Notes under the pieces: generated by a model | Told to the model about the DNA's origin: nothing | What the model saw: the letters and a program-made list of their open reading frames with translations, nothing else | Database searches by the model: none | In this document: piece after piece, positions 10,127 through 18,793 of the stretch | Numbering within the stretch: the first letter of the stretch is position 1 | How the letters are laid out: each line of letters begins with the position of its first letter | Position numbers and translations under genes: made by a program | NCBI GenBank assembly: GCA_004431415.1 | Contig: QPMI01000603.1 | Location: 62,001-126,000, forward strand | Source: Cyanophora paradoxa | Taxonomy: Eukaryota > Glaucocystophyceae > Cyanophorales > Cyanophoraceae | DNA: 64,000 bases | Direction of reading: 5' to 3'

Positions 10127-10528
10127 CTAAGTGCACGGCCGCGGTTGGCGGCACGGCCCCGAGATAGCCGGTCGAAGATCTTCTAACCGACGGGCGGCCG
10201 GGCCGAGAACGAGCGTACCGGGCTTGAGGAAGCCCCAGTTGTAAGAGTCCAAGAGCGACTGAGAGGATCCGTCGGACTGCCAGGGCATCATCCAGGAAGA
10301 CTGAACGCCGTCAGGCCACGGATCGAGCAAGGTTCGCTGGATCGCGCCCGCCGCAGGGGATTTGGAGAAGAAGCGCTGAGCTAGCTTGCTCCACTGCAGG
10401 CTGGCGTGGCCGGTAGGCGGAATCGCCGATTCGGGTGCGTTCGGCTGCGTCATGCTGAACGCAGGCGGTATGAACTGGCTGTGGCGATTTCGCTTCGCCG
10501 CTGGGTGCCTGGTCAAGCTGGCAACCAA
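10127..10528 (-). CDS. Hypothetical protein, 133 codons or shorter
   Basis: A minus-strand ORF whose better start is probably the internal ATG near 10453 (MTQPNAPESAIPPTGHASLQ). The product has balanced composition with aromatic residues (WSKLAQRFF, SSWMMPWQS, LLDSYNWGFLKPGTLVLG), unlike the Arg/Pro-rich shadow frames around it, which is the reason for listing it. I do not recognise a family. It lies on the same strand as, and about 1.1 kb upstream of, the retroelement ORF1 region, so it could be a further piece of that element or an exon of a host gene. It ends in a Cys/Arg/Pro-rich tail. Confidence 0.35.
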   Translation of the reverse strand: MVASLTRHPAAKRNRHSQFIPPAFSMTQPNAPESAIPPTGHASLQWSKLAQRFFSKSPAAGAIQRTLLDPWPDGVQSSWMMPWQSDGSSQSLLDSYNWGFLKPGTLVLGPAARRLEDLRPAISGPCRQPRPCT

Positions 10529-10799
10529 GGACGAAGTTATGCCGAAGGGCAGCCGAAGGAATGGCCGTACCCCGGCCTTCGTTCGCTTCGGGGCGCGACC
10601 GAATCAAATTCTGAGTTCTCCCCGGAGTCGGTGCAGAACTCGAATTCTGCTATACCGTGCTCGAGGCCCGGACCCGCCGCTTAGGCCGGTCCGGTCGCTC
10701 GGTCCTTCTAGCTAAGGTAGGCAGTTGGCGCTCTGGCTTCTCTTCTATTCATTCCGTCGGCGCAAAACTCGGTTTACGCTTAATTGCGCAAACCCCGAT

Positions 10800-11006
10800 G
10801 GATGCCGATACCATGGAGGCCGAGAACAATGGCGAGATCTTGGCCTTCGATGACGAGGAGGTGGCGCAGCTCGAGATTACGGTCCGCCTGCCGTGCCCGG
10901 CGCCGATTGCGATCGCACTCGCACTTCTTGAGCTGACAGAGCGGCCCATCACGTGCAGGCGGACGCCCAGCTCGAGGCCCTCGACGCCGAGATGATCGCT
11001 CAGTGA
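10800..11006 (+). pseudogene. Last two exons of the small acidic gene family (fragment A)
   Basis: Reads DADTMEAENNGEILAFDDEE, then VAQLEIT, to a donor at 10881/10882 (ACG|GTCCGC), a 77-bp intron ending GTGCAG, and a final 48-bp exon 10959-11006 reading ADAQLEALDAEMIAQ-stop. The complete paralogues at 25.7 and 32.3 kb end the same way (AAELEIT, intron, TDAQLEALEAETIAL-stop) with the same intron position and phase. The first exon of those genes, holding the Cys-rich domain, is not found upstream here, so this is most likely a 3' fragment. A very short gene starting at the ATG near 10798 is the alternative. Confidence 0.6.
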
Positions 11007-11370
11007 TCAATCGATCCCTACCTGCGCATGCACGTCGCGCGACTGCGCATGCGCACGCAAAGGATAGCGCAGCCGCAAACCCACCCCACCGGGCTCTTGC
11101 TCGCATTTGTTCTGTCTGCAGCTGATTATGTCCAATCGAACTAAATTCTTCGAAGCTCTAGCTTGATGAGCGAAGCCTGATCACGATCATGACTACTAGG
11201 CTAATATAATTATTATAATGAACTCGGAACGTACCGTAGTACACGTCCGAGCTCGAGTTACTCTGTACTAGTACGATTATGCGTACGTGAGTAGTGAATA
11301 ACTTAAAATTTTGTGTTGCATATATACACGTGCACCTGCTCGCACGCATATATGCTTCAATTGCAAGATG
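10800..11370. repeat. 571-bp direct repeat, copy A
   Basis: Starts at GATGCCGATACCATGGAGGC and ends at TTCAATTGCAAGATG. It recurs at 11466-12036 (offset 666 bp) with only a few substitutions, for example CTGTACTAGTACG versus CTGTTCTATTACG and GCATATATAC versus GCAGATATAC. The two copies flank a 95-bp unique spacer (11371-11465). The first ~210 bp carry the tail exons of the small acidic gene family; the rest is AT-richer non-coding sequence. Confidence 0.95.
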
Positions 11371-11465
11371 TTCGAAGGTTCTCGAAAACGACGCCCAGGC
11401 ACGTGTCCATGCGCACAGATTCACGGCCATGCATATGCCTGAACTTCATCTGGTTCGCAGACTGT

Positions 11466-11672
11466 GGATGCCGATACCATGGAGGCCGAGAACAATGGCG
11501 AGATCTTGGCCTTCGATGACGAGGAGGTGGCGCAGCTCGAGATTACGGTCCGCCTGCCGTGCCCGGCGCCGATTGCGATCGCACTCGCACTTCTTGAGCT
11601 GACAGAGCGGCCCATCACGTGCAGGCGGACGCCCAGCTCGAGGCCCTCGACGCCGAGATGATCGCTCAGTGA
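11466..11672 (+). pseudogene. Last two exons of the small acidic gene family (fragment B)
   Basis: Identical in structure to fragment A: acidic exon to 11547, 77-bp intron starting GTCCGC and ending GTGCAG, and final exon 11625-11672 with stop TGA. Coding parts match fragment A. It was carried along in the 571-bp duplication, and the Cys-rich first exon is again missing. Confidence 0.6.
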
Positions 11673-12036
11673 TCAATCGATCCCTACCTGCGCATGCACG
11701 TCGCGCGACTGCGCATGCGCACGCAAAGGATAGCGCAGCCGCAAACCCACCCCACCGGGCTCTTGCTCGCATTTGTTCTGTCTGCAGCTGATTATGTCCA
11801 ATCGAACTAAATTCTTCGAAGCTCTAGCTTGATGAGCGAAGCCTGATCACGATCATGACTACTAGGCTAATATAATTATTATAATGAACTCGGAACGTAC
11901 CGTAGTACACGTCCGAGCTCGAGTTACTCTGTTCTATTACGATTATGCGTACGTGAGTAGTGAATAACTTAAAATTTTGTGTTGCAGATATACACGTGCA
12001 CCTGCTCGCACGCATATATGCTTCAATTGCAAGATG
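11466..12036. repeat. 571-bp direct repeat, copy B
   Basis: Second copy of the 10800-11370 segment. It ends directly before a poly-C run. High identity points to a recent tandem duplication. Confidence 0.95.
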
Positions 12037-12952
12037 AACAAGCAGGGGGGCAAGCCCCCCCCCCCCCCCCCCCCCCCCATTTACTGATGATCATGACTGT
12101 CGGACATAGCGATCGCGCGCGAAAGAAATTTACATGCAGAAGTTTTCATGACAAAAGAATAATCTTCCTCTGCTTCATCTAGATATCTCGCTACTTCAGA
12201 ATCCTTCACTACTTCGGTAGTACTGAGTATACGGTCGCGCTACTTCAGAATCCGGAGCGGGTGCTCAGTGGCTTCGACAGAATCATGATCACTGCTTTCG
12301 CTAGCGCTGCGTTGACTTCGAATTCACCTGCTGATGTGCTCCGTCGTGCGCAGCAGCGCTAGCAACATGTACATGTGCAACAGCACTAGTATGTACGCGG
12401 TTAAACGTGTCAGTGTTGACGTTCCGATCCCACGTGCACGCGTATACGTACGTACGCGTAGCAAAAGAAATTTATATAATTACATGCAGCTGCAGATCTA
12501 GAAACTAATATTTGTCATGCCATACAGATCTTCGCAAACATTCGAGTCTGCTGCTGCTGCTGATCATGAACGCCAATCGCGAAACCTGCGGCGTCAGCGG
12601 CGTCAACGTCGCGCCCTCACGCTCGAGCTCGTGCGGGATCCCCCTCGGCGTCCTCCAGGTACCCACAGCCGGTGTAACCTATGCATGCACATGCGCATGC
12701 CCCAGAGCACGTGCACCTTTTGGCCTTCCAGACTTGTTCCGGATTCGCTCCCCCTCGGCCTCTCTTCGCGATCGCGATCGGCGCCGGTCACTCCCAGGCG
12801 ATCTCCATCGCCTGCTCGCGCGCGCTCCTTCCCCCACTTCCGGCCCTAGGCCTTCCTCGGCCCCGGCCCCTCTTCGCCTCTTCCTTCCCCTCCGCCGCGT
12901 TCCCGTCGTTGGGTTTCTGCACTGGGCTCTCCTCCTGACCCTGTCGGTTGCT
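12037..12952. other. Poly-C run and unassigned sequence before the kinase gene
   Basis: A run of 24 C lies at 12055-12078. The following ~430 bp are AT-richer, with many short self-complementary words such as TGATCATGA and ACGTACGT. From about 12600 the sequence turns GC-rich. An ORF is open on the plus strand, but coding character only becomes convincing at 12953. A promoter or 5' exon of the kinase gene may lie here; I cannot define it. Confidence 0.4.
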
Positions 12953-15762
12953 GATGCTGCTGGTGCAGGCCTTCCAGACGTCCGGATCCCTCGCGCGCAT
13001 CCACTCGGAGGAGGCCCGCGCCCCCGCCCGTGCCGCCAAGGCCGCCCTCACCGCCGTCCGCCCCCGCCCCGCCCGCGCCGCGCCCACGTGCACGGGCCGA
13101 CGCCGATGTCGCGGGGGCGCCTGCACAGATGCTGGCGTCGGCGCGGGAGGAGGCCGGCGGGGCGGACGCCGGCGGCTTCCTGCGGGACGCCCTCCCCGCC
13201 TCGCCAGCCTCGTCCCTCCCACGGCGGTCCGCCCCGCCCCGCCCCGACCCCCGCCGACCTCTCTTCCTGGCCATGGCCGCTGACGCCGCGGGGGGGCGCG
13301 GCGGCAGCGTGCGGAGCGGCTGCGCTCGCGGCGCGAGATCGACTCGCTGAACGAGCGGCTGCGCGGCTCCAACGCTGGCCTGGAGCGCGCCGCCGCCGAG
13401 CTCCGCGCCCTCGTCACCAAAGCCCCCATCCCCGTCTTCGCCGTCGACCCCGAGCTCCGCGTCGCCGAGTGGAACCCCGCCTGCGAGCAGGTCCCTCCCT
13501 CCTTCCAGGCGGCGCTCGCCGTGCCGGCGCCCGCCCGCCCGCCCGCCCGCCCGCCTCCCTGACGCGCGGGCGCAGGTCTTCGGCGTGCCGCGGGCCTCCA
13601 TCCTCGCCCGCCCCTTCCTCGAGGCGCTGGTGCCGGGCCCGTACCGGGCGGCGGTGGGGGAGGCGGTGCGGCGGGCGATGGAGCAGCAGGCGACGCAGGA
13701 GTTCGAGGTCGCCCTGCTGCGCGGCGACGCCCCGCGCCCCGAGGCGGACCCGCCCCCGTGCCCCTCGCCATCTCCACCCGGGGCCCGAGACCTTCTGCTC
13801 GGTGCCCGTGCCCGCCCACCTCCTCACCCCGCCCTGCCCGCCCCCTCCGCCTCCTCCCTGCGCGCCCCCGTCCCCTTCGCCACTCCGCTGGCGCCGCCGC
13901 CGCCGCCGCCGCCGGCAAGTCCGGCACCTCCTCGGCCCATGCCTCCCCTTCCTCCGCCCCCAGCCGCCCGGGCCGCCCGACGCCGCCGCCGCCGCCGCCC
14001 CTGGCGAGGGGCAGCTGCAGGAGGCGCCGAGCCCGGGGGCTCGGTCGCCGTCGCCGTCGGCGTCGGCGCCGCGGGGCGGGGGCACGCCGGCGCCGGCGGG
14101 GGAGCAGATGATGGAGGTCTTCGTGCGCGCCGCCGCCCGCGTCGACGCCGCCGGCCGCGTCACCGGCGCCGTCCTCGTGTCCGCCCCCGCCCGCCCGCCG
14201 GCCCCTCGAGCCGCTGCCCTGCACGCGTCTGACGGGGCGGGGCGGGGCGGGGCGCAGGTGCCAGGACCTGACGGCGCAGCGGGAGGTGACGCGGGTGCAG
14301 ACGCGCCTCGCGGAGGCGGCCGCCGCCAACACCGCCAAGACCTTCTTCCTCGCCGCCCTCTCCCACGAGAGTCCGCCCGCCCCGCCCCGCCCGCGCCGCG
14401 CCGCCGGCCGAAGCTCACGGGGCCGCCGGGCAGTGCGGACGCCGCTGAACGGGCTGCTGGGGATGCTGCAGCTGGCGATGGAGGCGGGGCGGGCGGGGGC
14501 GAGGCGGAGCGGGAGGAGTGCATCGCCAAGGCCATGTCCTCCGCGAGTACCTCGCCGCCCTCATCGGCAACGGTCCGCCCCAGCCGCCCCCGAGCGCCCC
14601 CCTCCTCCGCCCCCTCACGCGCCCCCGCAGTCCTGGACCTGTCGCTGATCGAAGCGGGCAAGCTGGTGCTCAAAGCGGAGCCCTTCTCGCTGCCCGCCCT
14701 CGTCCGCGTGCGCCCGCCCGCCCGCCCCGCTTGGCACTCTTGGCGCCGCGCGGGGGCCGGGGCCGACGCCGTGACGCGGCGGCGCGGCAGTCTGCGATCG
14801 CGCTGCTGGCGTCGAAGGCGGCGGAGAAGCGCCTCTCGGTCGCCGTCGCCCTCGCCGACGGCCTCCCCGCCTCCTTCCTCGGCGACCCCGACCGCGTCCG
14901 CCCGCCCCGCTCTGCCTGCCCGCCCCGCCCCACATGCGCCTCACCGCCCCGCCCTGCCCCGCCCCACAGCTCAAGCAGGTCCTCGTGAACCTCGTCTCCA
15001 ACGGCGCGCCCCGCCCGCCCCGCCGTCCGCCGCCCCGCTCCCTCCGCCGCGGGGCCGCTGAGGTGCGGGGGCGGGCGGGCGCGCAGCGATCAAGTACTCG
15101 CATCGCGGGGAGATCCTCGTCCGCGTCGCCCCGGGGAGCCCCTCGACGCCCCGGGCCCCGGCCCGGGCGGCGCCGGCCCAGGGCCGCTGAACCTGCAGCC
15201 GCGGGCGGGGCCGGGCCGGGGCCGGGGCCGGGGCGGCGGGGAAGCCGGCGGCGCCGCGGGCCTCTCCGTCCGCTTCGAGGTCGTCGACCAGGGCGTCGGT
15301 CCGCCCCGCCCGCCCGCGCCCCCGCCCCGCGCTGCGACCCACCCCGGCACGTCGGGCCGCGCCGCGCTCACGCGGGGCCCGCTCCGCCCTGCCCTCGCAG
15401 GGGTGCGGGCGGAGGACCAGGAGCGCCTCTTCCAGCTCTTCGTGCGCCTCGGCAGCGGCCCAGCCAGGAGGACCCCGGCGGCACCGGTGCCCCGCCCACC
15501 CCGCCCCGCCCGCCCGCTCCCGCGCAGCGCGCGCGCACACACACGCACTCACGCCCCGCCGCCCGCCGCCAGGCCTCGGGCTCGTCATCTGCAAGGTGCG
15601 GGGGGGCGGGGCACGGGCCCGGCCCGGCGCCTGCCCGCCGCTGGCTGAGGGGGCGGGGCGCAGAACCTGCAGCTGGTGGAGGTGATGGGCGGCCGCATCG
15701 GGGTCGCCTCCCGCGTCGGCGCCGGCTCCACCTTCTGGTCCGCCCTTCCCTTTCAAGCCTAA
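12953..15762 (+). CDS. PAS-domain sensor histidine kinase, multi-exon, frame-disrupted
   Basis: Exons, read by consensus: 12953-13055; 13129-13226; 13308-13490 (coiled coil, then PAS start PIPVFAVDPELRVAEWNPAC); 13576-~13790 (PAS continuation); ~14000-14170; 14258-14370; 14434-14572; 14631-14701; 14791-14895; 14970-15003; 15087 onward; final exon to TAA at 15762. The dimerisation/phosphoacceptor box is rebuilt across an intron as SHE|MRTPLNG with the conserved His. ATP-binding boxes follow: N-box LKQVLVNLVSNA|IKYS, G1 VVDQGVG, F-box RLFQLFVRL, G2 GGTG|LGLVICK. The protein ends soon after at FWSALPFQA, so there is no receiver domain. It should autophosphorylate and signal to a separate phosphotransfer partner. 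Single-base frame breaks are apparent near 13746, 14498, 14545 and 15455. No membrane segment is visible, so a soluble sensor is likely. The joint between exons 2 and 3 does not keep frame in my model. Confidence 0.8.
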
Positions 15763-15781
15763 GGGGTCCTGGAGACGCTAG

Positions 15782-16190
15782 CTCGTGCCGGGCCCGTACC
15801 GCGCAGCAGTGGGCAAGGCGGTACCGGTGCGGCGGGCGATGGAGCAGCAGGCGACGCACGAGTTCGAGGTCGCCCTGCTCCGCGGCGACGCCCCGCGCCC
15901 CGAGGCGGCCCCCGCCCCCGTGCCCCTCGCCATCTCCACCCCGGGGCCCGAGACCTTCAAATTCTACTCGGTGCCCGGGCCCGCCCACCTGCTCACCCCG
16001 CCCTGCCCCGCCCCCTCCGCCTCCTCCCCGCGCGCCCCCGTCCCCCTCCGCCACTCGGCTGCCGCCAGGACCGGCGCCTCCTCCGCCCATGGCTCCCCAT
16101 TCCTCCGCCCCCTGCCGCCCGGGCCCGGGCCGCCGGACGCCGCCGCCGCCCCGGCGAGGGGCAGCTGCAGGAGGCGCCAAGCCGCATGAC
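15782..16190 (+). pseudogene. Partial duplicate of the kinase PAS exon
   Basis: Starts 20 bp after the kinase stop codon and copies 13625-14032: GPYRAAVG, RRAMEQQAT, EFEVALLRGDAPRPEA recur almost unchanged. It carries its own differences, including an in-frame CGGTAC-type insertion. It reads on in frame through APVPLAISTPGPETFKFYSV, whereas the main gene loses frame at the corresponding C-rich run. It therefore shows what the intact PAS exon probably encodes. No HisKA or ATPase part follows, so it is a non-functional exon copy. Confidence 0.8.
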
Positions 16191-16299
16191 CAGGGCTCCG
16201 TCCCGTCCCGATCGTCACCCGGAGAGGGACGGGATGGCACCGGGGCTGGCCCCGAGCGGCGGCGGCTGCGGGCGGGGCCGCGCCCGGGGCGCCGGCCGC

Positions 16300-16765
16300 G
16301 CCGGCGCCGTGGCATGGGAAGCTGCGGCAGCCGGCGCTGCGCCGGGGGTCGCGGGCGGGAAAGCGAGTGCCCCCTGGGCGGCGCCCGGCGCCGGCCCCGG
16401 GCCGGGGTGCACGTGGCGTCGGCGTTGCCCTGGGCGAGGCCCGCGAGGGTGGCGATGTAGGCGGCGACCTCAGCCTCGGAAGCGACCTCGGCGGCAGACT
16501 GGGCTGGGTGGTGACAGTGACGGGAGCGCGGAGGGCGGCGGCAGCGTCGGATCTGAAATCGATGGCCCCGCTCGCGGGGGCCGGGGACGGGCCCCGGCCC
16601 GGGGCGAGGTCGGCCGCAGGGCCTGTAAGGCCTGCGGACTAGAGGCCGTACTCCTGCACGACGCCCAGGAGGGCGTTGGCGGACGCGGCGCTGGGAGGCG
16701 GCGCGGCGGCGGCGGCGGCGGCGGCGGCGGGGGCGGGCGGAGTGGCGAACTTCGGAATGCGGGGG
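16300..16765 (-). CDS. Possible minus-strand exons of an unknown gene
   Basis: Two short minus-strand stretches look coding. SAAEVASEAEVAAYIATLAG, then LAQGNADAT, lies at about 16495-16405. An Ala-rich stretch, encoded by a (GCC)n run near 16700-16728 and followed by SAASANALLGVVQEYGL-stop, lies upstream with its stop near 16640. They are in different frames, which would require an intron or two separate genes. Plus-strand shadow ORFs cover the same bases with Gly/Arg-rich composition. Low confidence; no family recognised. Confidence 0.25.
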
Positions 16766-16819
16766 CCAGCGCGGCGGTACCGGTGGCCCGGCGGTGGGCA
16801 CGGCGACGTGGCGGCGGCC

Positions 16820-17126
16820 TGATTACTAGTAATTTACTACTAGTAGTTATATATAATTAATGTCGAGCGCATATGGATTGTTGTTTCATGATCAACTGTG
16901 AACTTGGAGTGTGAAGTTTCATCATCAACCACTAAGTATATAAGGAACGTTCGCCGCCCGCGGGCCGGCCGACGTCCCGACGTCGGGGCCGACGATCGAC
17001 CCGGTGTGAGTAGCGTCACTAGCGTGTGACCGGCCCAACTTCCCGGCCCGGCGGAGTCCGAAAGTTCCGCGATCCGATCGCGATCGATACTGTAAACGTA
17101 GGAATCTTCGACAGCGTCCCCCGAAT
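16820..17126. other. Unassigned AT/GC mixed spacer
   Basis: AT-rich at 16826-16950, then GC-rich. No ORF or repeat unit that I can support before the hairpin at 17127. Confidence 0.4.
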
Positions 17127-17188
17127 TAATGCGCCCCCGAATTAATGCGTTTTGCTGCCGGAAAACGCATTAATTCGGGGGCGCATTA
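17127..17188. repeat. Perfect 27-bp-arm hairpin
   Basis: The left arm 17127-17153 and right arm 17162-17188 are exact reverse complements, separated by the 8-base loop GCTGCCGG. The inner part of the arm, AATGCGTTTT/AAAACGCATT with a CTGCCG-type loop, recurs inside the MITE-like elements at 17.3, 27.3, 34.3 and 35.3 kb, so it belongs to the same repeat family. Confidence 0.95.
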
Positions 17189-17260
17189 CTTAAGTGCGCG
17201 CATTCCTTAAGCTATAAGTGTTCTACGGTATACTAGCTATAGTACAGTAGTAGACTACTA

Positions 17261-17511
17261 CCGTATAACAGAATATTAGTGCGCGCATAATATTAATGCG
17301 CCCCCAATTTAATGCGTTTTCTGCCGTCAAAACGCATTAATTTAATTGGGGGCGCATTAATATTGAAGCGCTAAGAAACTGCGGTCTGTACCCCCTACAT
17401 TCTGCGAAAAGGCTGCAAAACGCATTGATTTGGTGCCGCATTAATAGCCATAATAGAGGTCCGGGTCCAAACACGCATTAATATTGAGCGCATTAATATT
17501 GTGTTATACGG
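17261..17511. mobile_element. MITE-like element with 18-bp terminal inverted repeats
   Basis: Left end CCGTATAACAGAATATTA (17261-17278) and right end TAATATTGTGTTATACGG (17494-17511) are reverse complements at 17 of 18 positions. Inside is a second, longer fold-back (17289-17364) with ~30-bp arms, a 4-base bulge and an 8-base loop CTGCCGTC. It is 251 bp long, AT-rich and without coding capacity. A related element lies at 34122-34384. No clear target-site duplication is visible for this copy. Confidence 0.75.
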
Positions 17512-17800
17512 ACCTATAATACGGTAGGCCCGCGCGGCCTGCCGGCGCCGCAGACCGTCGGACCGGAGTCACCGGACAGTCTGGGACTGTCTGGCCCACT
17601 GGGCCGACGACTTGCCGACGAAGTTGCCGTGTCTGCCAGGCTGCCGCAGTGCGGCTGCGACTCTGCGAGTCTGCGACTGCGCGCGCATGCCGCAGTGCCA
17701 TGATGCGCCGCGGCGGCCGGGCCGCGCGCGGCCCCGGCTGCGGCCGCTGCAGCTGCGCATGCGGTGCCGCATGCGTGCAGTGCCGCAGTAGACTCTGAGA
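17512..17800. other. Unassigned GC-rich spacer
   Basis: Rich in GTCTG/GACTG and GCCGCAGTGC words with some local short repeats. No supported gene. Confidence 0.4.
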
Positions 17801-17802
17801 GC

Positions 17803-18262
17803 TTCGGCTCGAGCCGAGCCGGCTCGAACGAGCCCGGCTCGATCGAGTCGACCGTTTTCCGGCTCGAGCCGGCTCGTGGCGAGGGGCGGCTCGCTCGAGC
17901 CGGGGGCTCGAGCCGGGGGAAGGGGGCTGGCTCGAGCCAGGGGGTGCGAGCTAGGTCGAGCCGCCCAGCCGGGGCTCGAGCCGGGGGCCGGGGGGGGGGG
18001 AGGTGGCTTATGACGGAAACAGCTCATTTTTAGTGCGTGTCGCGGGCCTGAGTCATCAAATACAGGCTAGCCTGCCTCTATTCTGTAACATTATTTGCAT
18101 TCTGCATGTATGCGCACGAGCTAGAGGCCAAGGTTTCTCCGCGCGCCTAAGTCCGGGACTGGGGTACCCCCCCGTAGGCTGGCTCGAGCCGGCTCGAGCT
18201 GGCTCGAGGCTGGAGCGGGCTGGCTCGAGCTGGCTCGAGCCGGGGGTTTCTTGCTCGAGCCG
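17803..18262. repeat. Cluster of GGCTCGAGCC palindromes
   Basis: The 10-bp palindrome GGCTCGAGCC occurs at least seven times, in two clusters (about 17805-17985 and 18179-18245), with many one-base variants such as CGCTCGAGCC and GGCTCGAGCT between them. Spacing is irregular, so this is not a simple tandem array. The first cluster ends in a G run at about 17986-18000. Confidence 0.8.
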
Positions 18263-18793
18263 AAGCTCTATGCCGCAGTGCACTCACTGCGCGCACTGCC
18301 AGGCTGATCGTCCGACGGTCGGTGATCGACTCGGCGACCGTACGCGTCGGACTGGCTCTGCCTATAGCTAGGCCCTGAGGCTGCAGCCTGCAGGCCGCAG
18401 TGGCGGCGTGCATGCACGGCGTTGCACGCGTATGGCTGCTGCAGGCCTAGCCTAGTAGCCGCCTAGGCAGCTGCTAGGCTGCATCGATATCGATACCCGA
18501 TCGTCGGATGAGCCGCCGCACGCGCGTACGTGAACATCCGCCTATTGCATCCGTGAACAACCGTAGTGCGAGCTCTACATGCATACCGGTATGACACGAG
18601 TCCATCCTTCGGTCGGCGCGTATGGTGCACGTGCGCATGCTTGGCTGTACCGTAGTACGCCGGCGCAGACCCCGGCCGGAGCAACGCGTCCGCTGACCTT
18701 CGAATTCCACTCTGGGCGGGCGCAGCTGCAGATGCGCGCGAGGCGCCGCCCTCGAAGGTCCCTCGCGTGCATGCGCAAGATCCGGAGGTGCTC
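18263..18793. other. Upstream region of the AT-hook/TPR gene
   Basis: No coding sequence is supported. It is rich in TGCAGCCTGCAGGC-like and CGATATCGATA self-complementary words. It probably contains the promoter of the gene starting at 18794, but I see no defined element. Confidence 0.4.

Noticed and set aside
12512-15061. An 849-codon plus-strand ORF through the kinase gene
   Set aside because: It reads through several introns in a single GC-rich frame and contains only fragments of the PAS and ATPase motifs. The conserved motifs need splicing and other frames.
12788-16801. Long minus-strand ORFs opposite the kinase
   Set aside because: They are Arg/Gly/Pro-rich complements of Ala/Arg-rich exons and GC-rich introns. 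Only two short segments at 16.4-16.7 kb have any independent coding look.
17127-17520. CRISPR-like array of AATGCG repeats
   Set aside because: Repeats are inverted rather than direct, spacing is irregular and the genome is eukaryotic. A MITE/fold-back explanation fits.
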